A DNA stretch of 64,000 nt from Halomonas aestuarii (GTDB lineage Bacteria > Pseudomonadota > Gammaproteobacteria > Pseudomonadales > Halomonadaceae), in assembly GCF_001886615.1 (NCBI RefSeq), contig NZ_CP018139.1:2418001-2482000 (forward strand). The letters run 5' to 3'. Position numbers and translations under genes: made by a program. A model generated the notes under the pieces. The model did no database searches, had not been told where the DNA came from, and saw only the letters and a program-made list of their open reading frames with translations. Each line of letters starts with the position of its first letter. Within the stretch, counting starts at the first letter, position 1. Below, piece by piece: positions 1-7,937 of the stretch.

Positions 1-2
1 TC

Positions 3-623
3 AGGGTCCTGCGGCGCGCCGCCGACCGACGACGACAGGCCCATGGCGACTATGGCTGGCTCTTCTCGCCCTATACCGGGGACGAGATGGTCGCCATCGA
101 CTGCGTGACCACCGGGCCCGATGCCCGCCAGGCCGAGCTGGTGTCGCTGGCGGCGGTGCGCCTGCGTGGCGACCGGGTGCTGACCAGCGATTCCCTGGAC
201 CTGCGGCTGGCGCGTCCCGCCAGCCTCTCAGGCGACTCGATCTGCTTCCACGGCCTGCGTGGCGTCGACCTGGTCGATGGCGCAGGCGTCGACGAGGCGC
301 TGCGGCAGTTCCTGGATTTCGTCGGCAATCGGCCGCTGATCGGCTGGGCCCTGGACGCCGACCTGGCCATCCTCAACCGCTACCTGCGCCCCCGTGTCGG
401 CTTCGACCTGCCCAATGCCTGCATCGACGTGGCCCAGGCCTACCATCGCCAGCTGCGCCGCAGCCATCCCGAGCTGGACGTCCGGCCGCGCTTCGAGGAC
501 GTGGCCGAACGCCTGGGGGTGCCGGTGATGGGGCGGAACACGGCGCTGGGCGATGCCGTCACCACGGCGCTGATCCACCTGCGCCTGTCGCGCAGCCCCC
601 TGCAGGTCGAGCGTTTCTGCTGA
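3..623 (+). CDS. 3'-5' exonuclease, DnaQ/RNase T superfamily (5' end missing)
   Basis: The reading frame is open from the first bases of the window, so the true start lies upstream. About 206 residues are visible. After a stretch containing GDYGWLFSPYTGDE comes VAIDCVTTG, which matches the DEDDh Exo I motif (normally DxET; here DCVT, with Val in place of the usual Glu). Further on, GWALDADLAILNRYL fits Exo II, and GRNTALGDAVTTALIHLRL fits Exo III with its terminal Asp. In related bacteria such proteins follow a CBS-domain nucleotidyltransferase gene near acetate permease genes; that part is outside the window. Likely role: trimming 3' ends of DNA or RNA, exact substrate unknown. The Glu-to-Val change in Exo I is unusual and could weaken catalysis. 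The family assignment is good, the specific function is not known. Confidence 0.75.
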   Translation, partial: RVLRRAADRRRQAHGDYGWLFSPYTGDEMVAIDCVTTGPDARQAELVSLAAVRLRGDRVLTSDSLDLRLARPASLSGDSICFHGLRGVDLVDGAGVDEALRQFLDFVGNRPLIGWALDADLAILNRYLRPRVGFDLPNACIDVAQAYHRQLRRSHPELDVRPRFEDVAERLGVPVMGRNTALGDAVTTALIHLRLSRSPLQVERFC

Positions 624-709
624 TGGCCCGGACGTCGCTTCGCCTGGTCGTGGCGAGAATGGTAGGATAGTCGCCCGCCATTTCCAGCCGCCCAGGCAGC
701 GCCCAGACC

Positions 710-1621
710 ATGCAAGACGCCCTGACATTCGATCCCCGTGATACCGCCGCCCGGCCCGACGCCGCGCCGGCGATCCCGCTCGATGGCCTCGATGCCCGAG
801 GCAAGCGCGAGTTCAACAAGCTGCAGAAGCGGCTGCGTCGCCAGACGGGCAACGCCATCATCGACTACGGGATGATCCATGAGGGGGACCGGGTGATGGT
901 CTGCCTCTCCGGGGGCAAGGACAGCTATACCCTCCTGGAGATCCTGCGCAACCTGCAGCGCAACGCGCCGGTGAGCTTCTCCCTGGTGGCGGTCAACCTG
1001 GACCAGAAGCAGCCCGGCTTCCCCGAGCACGTGCTGCCCGAGTACCTGGAGCGCATCGGGGTCGAGTACCACATCCTCGAGCGAGACACCTATTCGGTGG
1101 TCAAGGAGAAGACCCCCGAGGGCAAGACCACCTGTGCCCTCTGCTCGCGGCTGCGGCGCGGCTCCCTGTACGGCTTCGCCGAGGAGATCGGCGCCACCAA
1201 GGTGGCGCTGGGGCACCATCGCGAGGACATCCTCGAGACGTTGTTCCTCAACATGTTCTTCGGGGGCAGCCTCAAGGCGATGCCGCCCAAGCTGCTCTCC
1301 GACGACGGCAGGAACATGGTCATCCGGCCCCTGGCCTACTGCCGGGAGGCGGACATCGCCGAGTTTGCCCGGCTGATGGCGTTCCCGATCATTCCCTGCA
1401 ACCTCTGCGGCTCGCAGCCCAACCTGCAGCGCCAGTTGGTCAAGGAGATGCTGGCCGAATGGGAAAGCAAGCACCCCGGTCGGCTCGAGAGCATGTTCAA
1501 TGCCGTCACCAACGTGGCGCCTTCCCAGCTGGCCGACCGGGACCTCTTCGACTTCGCCGGCCTGGAGGAGAAGCAGGCACGCCTCAATGCCGACCGCATC
1601 GATCTTCATAACGAGCTATAA
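710..1621 (+). CDS. ttcA: tRNA 2-thiocytidine(32) synthetase TtcA
   Basis: This 303-residue protein carries the N-type ATP pyrophosphatase P-loop SGGKDS at residues 67-72 and two CxxC pairs, C142/C145 (CALC) and C230/C233 (CNLC). That is the TtcA pattern for an iron-sulfur-dependent thiolase acting on cytidine 32 of certain tRNAs in the cytoplasm. Length is typical of the family (about 300). The C-terminal half conserves the [14 protein letters not shown] segment that marks TtcA. The gene stands alone between a nuclease gene and a terminator shared with the convergent fnr gene. In several proteobacteria ttcA and fnr/anr lie close together, as here. Assignment is firm. Confidence 0.96.
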   Translation: MQDALTFDPRDTAARPDAAPAIPLDGLDARGKREFNKLQKRLRRQTGNAIIDYGMIHEGDRVMVCLSGGKDSYTLLEILRNLQRNAPVSFSLVAVNLDQKQPGFPEHVLPEYLERIGVEYHILERDTYSVVKEKTPEGKTTCALCSRLRRGSLYGFAEEIGATKVALGHHREDILETLFLNMFFGGSLKAMPPKLLSDDGRNMVIRPLAYCREADIAEFARLMAFPIIPCNLCGSQPNLQRQLVKEMLAEWESKHPGRLESMFNAVTNVAPSQLADRDLFDFAGLEEKQARLNADRIDLHNEL

Positions 1622-1678
1622 GCGGCCAAGCTGCAAGCGCCAAGTGGCTCACTGAGGGGCGGCAAGCTCCACGGCAAG

Positions 1679-1709
1679 AACCCCATCGGATATGGCATCC
1701 GATGGGGTT
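1679..1709. terminator. Bidirectional intrinsic terminator between ttcA and fnr
   Basis: A perfect 13-bp inverted repeat (AACCCCATCGGAT, loop ATGGC, ATCCGATGGGGTT) sits in the gap between the convergent ttcA and fnr genes. The + strand continues CCTTGTTG, giving a modest T-rich tail; the − strand tail is weaker. Confidence 0.8.
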
Positions 1710-1773
1710 CCTTGTTGATAGCGGATACGAAGCTGCCCAACATCTTGCCGAGCGCCCGGCGCGCGTCGGCGCC

Positions 1774-2517
1774 TCAGCGGCAGCCTTCCTGCTCGGCCAC
1801 CTCGATGAGCGCCTCGAGGTCGAGGATGTTCACCTCGCGGCCGGACACGGCCACCAGCCCCTGGGACTGGAAACGGCCCAGGATGCGGCTGACTGTCTCC
1901 ACCGCCAACCCCAGGTAGTTGCCGATGTCGGCACGGGACATGGAGAGCCGGAAACTGTAGGGAGAGTAGCCGCGCCGACGGAAGCGGTCGGAGAGGCTGG
2001 TGAAGAAGGTGGCCAGGCGCTGGTCGGCGGTCTTGCGGGAGAGCAGGCGCATCATGCGGCGATCCTCTCGCATCTCCTTGCTCATGCTGCGATAGAGCTG
2101 GCCCCTCAGCTCCGGCAGTGACTCGGAGAGGGCATCCAGGCGATCGAAGGGGATCTCGCAGACCATGGTGGTCTCCAGAGCCACCACCGTACCCGGATAG
2201 CGTTTCTCGTCGATGCCGTCGAGTCCCACCAGCTCGCTGGGCAGGTAGAAGTTGGTCAGCTGGTCCTCGCCGGTGCCCTCGGTGGTCACCTGCTTGAGGC
2301 TGCCGGAGCGTACCGCAAACACGCTGGTGAACGGGGCGCCCTGGCGGAACAGCGCCTCACCCTTCTTCAACGGCGCTCGACGGCGGATGATGGCGTCGAA
2401 CTGGTCCATGTCCTTCACCTCGAGTGCCAGCGGCAGGCAGAGCGAACTCAGGCTGCAGGTCTGACAGCGGGTCTCGTTGAACAGTGCGCGGCGCCTGCTG
2501 GTCGCGGTGTCGGGCAT
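1774..2517 (-). CDS. fnr: FNR/ANR-type oxygen-sensing transcriptional regulator
   Basis: This is a 247-residue CRP/FNR-family protein. The N-terminal cysteines C18, C21 and C27 (CQTCSLSSLC) plus C120 reproduce the four ligands of the oxygen-labile [4Fe-4S] cluster of FNR. A cyclic-nucleotide-type beta-roll follows. The C-terminal helix-turn-helix ends ETVSRILGRFQ, with the Glu, Ser and Arg that read TTGAT half-sites. The start at 2517 is chosen because GGAGGA lies just upstream; an in-frame ATG 12 bases earlier has no ribosome site. It follows the hemN-like gene by 67 bases on the same strand and closes the cbb3 oxidase cluster, as anr does in Pseudomonas. It likely activates the FNR-type promoter at 3964-4012. 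Assignment is firm. Confidence 0.95.
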   Translation of the reverse strand: MPDTATSRRRALFNETRCQTCSLSSLCLPLALEVKDMDQFDAIIRRRAPLKKGEALFRQGAPFTSVFAVRSGSLKQVTTEGTGEDQLTNFYLPSELVGLDGIDEKRYPGTVVALETTMVCEIPFDRLDALSESLPELRGQLYRSMSKEMREDRRMMRLLSRKTADQRLATFFTSLSDRFRRRGYSPYSFRLSMSRADIGNYLGLAVETVSRILGRFQSQGLVAVSGREVNILDLEALIEVAEQEGCR

Positions 2518-2584
2518 GCTCTCCTCCATGAATGATGGCTCCAGCCACAGTATGGAGGATTGTCGCGCACCGGCAAACCACCCC

Positions 2585-3940
2585 TTAGGAGGTAGGGGAA
2601 GCCTGCCAAGGCCAGGGTGCAGGGAGGTAGGCGTCGAAGGCCGTGGCCAGCTGGCGGACCCGCAGTCGGCCGGTGGGTGTGACATTCAGTCGCATGCCCC
2701 GGCGTTCGACCAGTCCCGCTCCCTCTGCCCCGGCCAGGCGCGACAGGGGGGTGGCGAGATGGCGCTCGGCGTCCAGGCCGAAGTCGTCGCCAAGGGCCGC
2801 CAGGTCGAGGGAGAGTTCGCTCATCAGCGTCTCGATGGCGGCGCGGCGCAGGCGGTCATCCAGGCTCAGCCGGTGCCCGACGGCGGTGGGCAGGCGGCCC
2901 TGGTCCAGGGCCGACTCGTAGGCGTCCAGGGTCAGCGGGTTGCGGACATGCAGGTCCTCCAGGCGGGAGACGGCCGTGACGCCCAGCCCCAGCAGATCAT
3001 GGCGCCCGCGTGCCCGCCCCGCCTGCCGGGCCAGGCGGTCGTCGCCCCGCACGAAGCGGTCCCGACCCACATGCACATAGCCCCCGGCGGCCAGCAGCTC
3101 CAGGGCCCTGTCCAGCATCTCCAGGGTCTCCTCCGCGGTGGGAAGCTCCTCGGCGCGGATGTGGCGCTGGGGAGGGAAGCGCTCGGGATGATGCTGGTAG
3201 TGAAACAGCGAGAGCCGCGCCGGCGCCATGGCGATGACCTGCTCCAGCGTGGCGGTGAAGCCCTCCCGGGTCTGGCGGGGAAGGCCGATGATCAGGTTCA
3301 GGTTCACGGAGTGGAACCCCAGCCGGTCCGCCTCGTCGATCAGCTGCTCGGTCAGGCCGGGGCCCTGCAGACGGTTGATCGCCTGCTGGACGGCGGGGTC
3401 CAGGTCCAGCACCTCCAGGCTCAGCCGGTTGAAGCCCAGCGCTTCCAGGTGCCGCAGGGTCAGGACATCGGCTTCCCGGGGGTCGATCTCGATCAGGTAC
3501 TCCCTGTCCCGATCGCCGGCCAGCCGGAAGCGGGCATCCAGTCGGTCGATCAGGTCGCTCATCTGGCTCAGGCTCAGGAAGGTCGGCGTACCGCCTCCCC
3601 ACTGCAGGGAGCGGACTTCCCGCCCGGCATCCAGGTGCCGACGGGTCAGGACCATCTCCCGGTCGAGGCGGGCGAGATACGCCTCTGGAAGCCGGGTGTC
3701 CGAGGTCGTGACCGGACGGCGGGCGCAGTGAAAGCAGGCCCGCTGGCAGAAGGGCAGATGGACGTAGAGGGACAGGGGCCGCGCCGCCGCATTGCTGTGC
3801 TCCAGGGCCCGACGATAGTCCTCGGCGCCGATGCCGTCACCCAGCGCATGGGTAGTGGGGTAGAAGGCATAGTCGGGTGTCGGGGACACCGCGGCGAAGG
3901 GAGCGCCGGCTCGGGGGGCGGCTGACGCGAGGGCGGACAT
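2585..3940 (-). CDS. HemN-family radical SAM protein, divergent (coproporphyrinogen dehydrogenase-like)
   Basis: The 451-residue protein aligns along its length with oxygen-independent coproporphyrinogen III dehydrogenase HemN: SLYVHLPF, the cluster motif CQRACFHC at C65/C69/C72, GGGTPT, EIDPRE and LLGLGVTAVS. Several HemN signatures are changed. The fourth cysteine of CxxxCxxCxC is Arg74. The usual GVQDF reads EVLDL and NREQ reads NRLQ. The Asp of DLIYGLP is Asn. The HRNFQGYTTQ segment before DLLG is absent. SAM and cluster binding look intact; true coproporphyrinogen oxidation is doubtful. The start at 3940 is preferred over an in-frame ATG at 3964: GGAG lies 8 bases upstream, and an FNR site centred near 4005.5 predicts a transcript start near 3964. 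It lies between the cbb3 assembly genes and fnr, where hemN sits in Pseudomonas. Confidence 0.8.
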   Translation of the reverse strand: MSALASAAPRAGAPFAAVSPTPDYAFYPTTHALGDGIGAEDYRRALEHSNAAARPLSLYVHLPFCQRACFHCARRPVTTSDTRLPEAYLARLDREMVLTRRHLDAGREVRSLQWGGGTPTFLSLSQMSDLIDRLDARFRLAGDRDREYLIEIDPREADVLTLRHLEALGFNRLSLEVLDLDPAVQQAINRLQGPGLTEQLIDEADRLGFHSVNLNLIIGLPRQTREGFTATLEQVIAMAPARLSLFHYQHHPERFPPQRHIRAEELPTAEETLEMLDRALELLAAGGYVHVGRDRFVRGDDRLARQAGRARGRHDLLGLGVTAVSRLEDLHVRNPLTLDAYESALDQGRLPTAVGHRLSLDDRLRRAAIETLMSELSLDLAALGDDFGLDAERHLATPLSRLAGAEGAGLVERRGMRLNVTPTGRLRVRQLATAFDAYLPAPWPWQASPTS

Positions 3941-3963
3941 GGGGGGCACTCCGGAGGGGAACA

Positions 3964-4012
3964 TGCCTTCATGCTAGTGACGCGCACCGCCGGCCGCGTT
4001 GAGCTGCGTCAA
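3964..4012 (-). promoter_or_regulatory. Predicted class II FNR-dependent promoter of the hemN-like gene
   Basis: TTGAG-CTGC-GTCAA at 3999-4012 matches the FNR box TTGAT-N4-ATCAA at 8 of 10 positions. A −10-like TAGCAT on the minus strand at 3976-3971 puts the transcript start near 3964. The box is then centred at about −41.5, the standard class II activator position. The start codon at 3940 follows after about 24 bases. No experimental start is known. Confidence 0.65.
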
Positions 4013-4036
4013 GCGAACGTGGAATCGCCCCGGCCG

Positions 4037-4735
4037 TCAGGGAGTCGTCGCGACGGGCAGCAGCCGCCAGAGCTGCCAGAGGGCGAAGGCGATGATCGAC
4101 AGCGCGGCCAGCGTGCGGGTCGCCGGATGCCGGATCAGGGCGCCGAGCTGGCTCGCCGCCAGGCCGGTGACCAGCAGGGCCGGCAGGGTGCCGAGGCCGA
4201 AGGCCCCCATCAGGGCGGCGCCCCGCCAGGGGTCCGCCATCGCCAGGCTCCAGGCGAGCATGGAGTAGACCAGGCCGCACGGCAGCCAGCCCCAGACGGC
4301 CCCCAGGGCCACGGCCTGAGGGATCCTGACCACCGGCATCAGCCGCCGCCCCACGGGCTCGAGATGGCGCCACAGCCGCCTGCCGACCGCTTCGACCTTG
4401 AGTAGCCCCTTCCACCAGTCGGCGATGTAGAGCGCCATCAGGATCAGCATCACCGCGGCCAGGACCTGCAGCACCAGGCGTGCCTGGGGGCTGAGGGCCA
4501 CCAGGGTGCCGAGTCCCGCCACCAGGGCGCCGGCCGTCATGTAGCTGGCGATGCGGCCCAGGTTGTAGCCCAGCAACAGGCCCGAGAGCCTTGCCGGGCT
4601 GCGCATGCTGGGGGGCACGGCGAAGGTCAGGGCGCTCATGATGCCGCCGCACATGCCGATGCAGTGGGCACCGCCGAGCAGGCCGAAGAGAAAGGCGGCG
4701 GCCAGCGGGGGGAGGTCGAGGCCGGTGGGGTCCAT
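4037..4735 (-). CDS. Sulfite exporter TauE/SafE-like (UreH-type) membrane protein of the cbb3 cluster
   Basis: A 232-residue polytopic protein with about six membrane segments. The first helix ends in GLLGGAHCIGMCGGIMSAL, the cysteine/histidine motif typical of the UreH-like branch of the TauE/SafE family. A second motif, AVWGWLPCGLVYSML, opens the second half. Its start overlaps the ccoS stop by one base (TGATG), so it is the last gene of the ccoGHIS operon. The same gene lies between ccoS and hemN in Pseudomonas. A role in metal (copper) handling for the oxidase fits the conserved Cys/His motif and context, but the transported substrate is not established. Confidence 0.8.
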   Translation of the reverse strand: MDPTGLDLPPLAAAFLFGLLGGAHCIGMCGGIMSALTFAVPPSMRSPARLSGLLLGYNLGRIASYMTAGALVAGLGTLVALSPQARLVLQVLAAVMLILMALYIADWWKGLLKVEAVGRRLWRHLEPVGRRLMPVVRIPQAVALGAVWGWLPCGLVYSMLAWSLAMADPWRGAALMGAFGLGTLPALLVTGLAASQLGALIRHPATRTLAALSIIAFALWQLWRLLPVATTP

Positions 4736-4947
4736 CAGTCGCGGCGGTCCTCGTCACGGGGCGCGTCGGGCTCCGACGACGCCTCAGGCTCCCTGGGGCG
4801 GTCGTTCTCGTCCTCGTCGAAGAGGATGCGGTAGGCGGGGCCCTCGAGGTCCTCGAACTGGTCATGCTTGACGGCCCAGAAGAAGGCCCAGACCGCCAGG
4901 CCCAGCAGGATCAGCGAGAGGGGGATCAGCAGGTAGAGGATGCTCAT
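4735..4947 (-). CDS. ccoS: cbb3-type cytochrome oxidase assembly protein CcoS
   Basis: A 70-residue protein with one N-terminal membrane helix ([20 protein letters not shown]) followed by [20 protein letters not shown], the CcoS/FixS signature. An acidic tail follows. CcoS is needed for cofactor insertion (haem and CuB) into the cbb3 catalytic subunit. The start overlaps the ccoI stop by four bases (ATGA) and the stop overlaps the next gene by one, indicating translational coupling. Length and position are typical. Confidence 0.93.
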   Translation of the reverse strand: MSILYLLIPLSLILLGLAVWAFFWAVKHDQFEDLEGPAYRILFDEDENDRPREPEASSEPDAPRDEDRRD

Positions 4948-7424
4948 GCGTTCACCAGCCTGGGAGCGTCGGCGCCGGACGGCCGCGAGGGACCGTCCCG
5001 GGACAGGCGCAGGGCATTGCCGACGACGACCAGCGAACTGGCCGACATGCCGATGGCGGCGAGCCAGGGGGGCACGAAGCCCATGGCGGCCAGGGGCAGC
5101 GCCGAGACGTTGTAGACCAGTGCCCAGGCCAGGTTCTGGCGGATGATGCGTCGGGTGGCCTGGCTGGTCGCGATGGCCTCGACGATACGCCCCAGGCGTG
5201 GGCCCAGCAAGACGGCGTCGGCGCGGGTGCGCGCCAGGTCGGTGGCGCCGTTCATGGCGATGGCCACGTCGGCGCCGGCCAGCACCGGCACATCGTTGAT
5301 GCCGTCGCCCACCATGGCGACCCGTTCACCGGCAGCCTGCAGCGACTGGATGCGCGCCAGCTTGTCTTCCGGCGAGGCCGCCGCCTGCCAGGTCGAGATG
5401 CCCAGGCGCCGGGCCATGGCTGCCACCGCCGTCTCGGTATCCCCGGAGAGCAGTTCCACCGAGAGGCCGCGTGCCTTCAGGGCCTCCACGGTCTCCCGGG
5501 CATCCTCCCGCAGGTGGTCGTGGAGGCAGAACCAGCACCGGGGCTGGCCGTCCTCGGCCAGCAGCAGCCACTGGCCCTCGCCGGGCGTGGCGGGCGGCGC
5601 CTCGTGGGCGGCGAACGCCGGCGTGCCGAGTCGCCAGCGACGGCCGTCGACCCGGCCCTCCAGGCCCTGGCCGGGGCGGCTGAGCACCTCGGCGGCCTGG
5701 AGGCCGGCGTCGCGGAACGGGCGAAAGGCCCGGGCGATGGGGTGCTCGGACTGCGCTTCCAGGGCGGCAGCCAGGGCACGCGCGCGTGCCTCGTCGAGGG
5801 TGTCGCCGAGCGGGTGGGTCTCCACCAGGCGCATCTCGCCGCTGGTCAGGGTGCCGGTCTTGTCGAAGATCACCCGGTCCAGCTGAGACAGGGCCTCCAG
5901 GGCGTCGGCGCGGGTGATGAGCACCCCGCGACGGTGCAGCCGGCCGTGGCCGGCGGTCAGGGCCGTGGGCGTGGCCAGTGCCAGGGCGCAGGGGCAGGTG
6001 ACCACCAGCACCGACAGGGTGACCCAAAGCATGCGGTCGGGATCGATGTACCACCAGGCCACGGCCACGCCGAGGGAGATGAGCAGCACCTGCAGCACGA
6101 AGTGGTGGGCCATGCGGGCCGCGAGCTGGGCGATGCGCGGCCGGCTGGCGAAGGCCCGGTCGGTGAGGTCGACGATGCCGGCGACCCGGGCCTCCTGCCC
6201 CGCGTGGGTGACGCGCACCGTCAGGGGGCTCTCGATGTTCTGGCTGCCGCCGGTCACGCGGTCCCCGACCCGTCGGGTCACCGGCAGGTACTCGCCGGTG
6301 AGCATCGACTCGTCGAGGCTCGACTCGCCGCTCTCGATGACGCCGTCGGCCGGCACGCCATGCCCCGGCTTGACCAGTACCCGGTCGCCGGCGGTGAGTT
6401 CGCTGGAGGGCAGGATGCGCTCCTCGCCCGCCTCGGTGAGGCGGATTGCCGAGAGGGGCAGGGCGCCGGAGAGGGCGTTGCCGCTGTGACCGCTGCGTCG
6501 CCTTGCGCGAACCTCCACGTAGCGGCCGAAGAGCAGGAAGAAGGTGAACATGGTCACCGAGTCGAAATAGACGTCGCCATGCCCCGCGATCACCGCGTAG
6601 CCGCTGGCCAGATAGGCCCCGGCGAGGGCCAGCGACACCGGCACGTCCATGCCGAGGGTCCGGCTCCTGAGGTCGCGCAGGGCACCCGCGAAGAAGGGCT
6701 GTGCCGAGAAGAGCACCACCGGGGTGGCCAGGGCGAAGGAGAGCCAGTGAAAGAGGGCGTCGAAATCGGCGCTGAGCTCGCCGGGGTCCGCCACGTAGAT
6801 CGGGATCGAGAACATCAGCACCTGCATCATCGCCACCGCGGCGACGATCAGCCGGCGCACGTTCATGCGTTCCTCGTGCTTGAGCCGGCTCTGGGCGGCG
6901 TCGGGCTCGTAGGGCTGGGCCGGGTAGCCGATGGCCGCCATCTCGGCGAGGATCCGCGACAAGGGCACCTGGTCGGGATCCCAGCTGACGCGCAGGCGGT
7001 GATGGGAGAGGTTGACCGCGCTGGCGGTGATGCCCGGGAGGGCATTCAGGCGATGCTCGATGAGCCAGGCGCAGGCCGCACAGGTGATGCCGTCCACGGC
7101 GAGGGTGGCGTGCACCGTGCCCCCCTCGGCGTCGGGATGAACGAAGCGCGCCTGCAGCCCGGGGTCGTCGAAGACCGCCCAGGTCTCGACCCTGGCCACC
7201 TGGCGATCGTCCGGCCGCTCGGGCAGCTCGGTGCGGAATCGGTAGTAGCTCGCCAGGCCGCCGTCGACGATGGCATGGGCCACGGCCTCGCAGCCGGGGC
7301 AGCACAGGGGCCGGCGTTCGTCGTCCAGGGTGATCGACCAGGGCGCGTCCGGCGGCACCCGATTGCCACAGTGGTAGCAGTCGGGCGCATCGGTCTGGGG
7401 GGGCGTGGAGGAGGAGGCGACCAT
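4944..7424 (-). CDS. ccoI: Copper-translocating P1B-type ATPase CcoI (cbb3 oxidase biogenesis)
   Basis: This 826-residue P-type ATPase exports copper across the inner membrane for insertion into cbb3 oxidase. The N-terminus has a cysteine cluster (C16/C19 and C41/C42/C45, CCPGC) and then a heavy-metal-associated domain with GITCAAC (C115/C118). Membrane helices follow, with the ion-binding CPC motif near residue 476, the phosphorylation motif DKTGT near 521, SEHPIA, and the hinge [19 protein letters not shown]. This is the CcoI/FixI (CopA2) arrangement. The ATG directly abuts the ccoH stop codon (TAGATG), and the 3' end overlaps ccoS. Assignment is firm from motifs and operon position. Confidence 0.96.
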   Translation of the reverse strand: MVASSSTPPQTDAPDCYHCGNRVPPDAPWSITLDDERRPLCCPGCEAVAHAIVDGGLASYYRFRTELPERPDDRQVARVETWAVFDDPGLQARFVHPDAEGGTVHATLAVDGITCAACAWLIEHRLNALPGITASAVNLSHHRLRVSWDPDQVPLSRILAEMAAIGYPAQPYEPDAAQSRLKHEERMNVRRLIVAAVAMMQVLMFSIPIYVADPGELSADFDALFHWLSFALATPVVLFSAQPFFAGALRDLRSRTLGMDVPVSLALAGAYLASGYAVIAGHGDVYFDSVTMFTFFLLFGRYVEVRARRRSGHSGNALSGALPLSAIRLTEAGEERILPSSELTAGDRVLVKPGHGVPADGVIESGESSLDESMLTGEYLPVTRRVGDRVTGGSQNIESPLTVRVTHAGQEARVAGIVDLTDRAFASRPRIAQLAARMAHHFVLQVLLISLGVAVAWWYIDPDRMLWVTLSVLVVTCPCALALATPTALTAGHGRLHRRGVLITRADALEALSQLDRVIFDKTGTLTSGEMRLVETHPLGDTLDEARARALAAALEAQSEHPIARAFRPFRDAGLQAAEVLSRPGQGLEGRVDGRRWRLGTPAFAAHEAPPATPGEGQWLLLAEDGQPRCWFCLHDHLREDARETVEALKARGLSVELLSGDTETAVAAMARRLGISTWQAAASPEDKLARIQSLQAAGERVAMVGDGINDVPVLAGADVAIAMNGATDLARTRADAVLLGPRLGRIVEAIATSQATRRIIRQNLAWALVYNVSALPLAAMGFVPPWLAAIGMSASSLVVVGNALRLSRDGPSRPSGADAPRLVNA

Positions 7425-7937
7425 CTAGATCCCGGGGGAGAGCGAGATCCCGGTCTCCGTCGGGAATTTCGCTTCGCCGGTCAGGCGCCACTCGGCCTCC
7501 TGGCCCGGGGCGGGTTGCAGGTGCAGGTACCAGCGATAGTTCAGCGGCTTGTCGATCATGGTCACGTAGCGCCCGTCACGGACATGTTCCAGCACCAGGG
7601 AGCGGTCGCGGCTGCTCTCGGTCGGGAAGATCAACTCGAGGTATAGCCGCTCCGGCTGGCGTTCGCCCTTGAGGTCGACGACGATGTCGCCGGTGCGGGG
7701 ATCAGCACGCATGACCGCCTCGAGGCCCAGCGCCTTGGCATGCTCCTGCTTGGCCAGCTGCTCGTTGATGGCCAGGCCCCGCTTGTAGTAGTCCTGCTCC
7801 ACCGTACCGTCGTAGAAGTGGATTGACAGCACCAGGTAGGTGAGGCTGAAGGCCACCGACGAGGCCAGCAGGCCGATCAGGAACCAGGGCCAGAACTGCT
7901 TGTACCAGGGGGGAATGGGTCCGGATTCCGCGCTCAT
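7425..7937 (-). CDS. ccoH: FixH/CcoH family protein, cbb3 oxidase assembly
   Basis: A 170-residue protein with one N-terminal membrane helix (WPWFLIGLLASSVAFSLTYL) and a periplasmic beta-rich domain. YYKRGLAINEQLAKQ after the helix is typical of FixH. CcoH binds the cbb3 oxidase and helps assemble or stabilise it. The start overlaps the ccoG stop by one base (TGATG) and the stop touches the ccoI start. Order ccoG-ccoH-ccoI-ccoS is standard. Confidence 0.92.
   Translation of the reverse strand: MSAESGPIPPWYKQFWPWFLIGLLASSVAFSLTYLVLSIHFYDGTVEQDYYKRGLAINEQLAKQEHAKALGLEAVMRADPRTGDIVVDLKGERQPERLYLELIFPTESSRDRSLVLEHVRDGRYVTMIDKPLNYRWYLHLQPAPGQEAEWRLTGEAKFPTETGISLSPGI

Noticed and set aside
440-1609. 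Long minus-strand open frame opposite ttcA, and many similar ones opposite real genes
   Set aside because: They are high-GC antisense frames with no family motifs, no ribosome sites, and they overlap well-supported genes.
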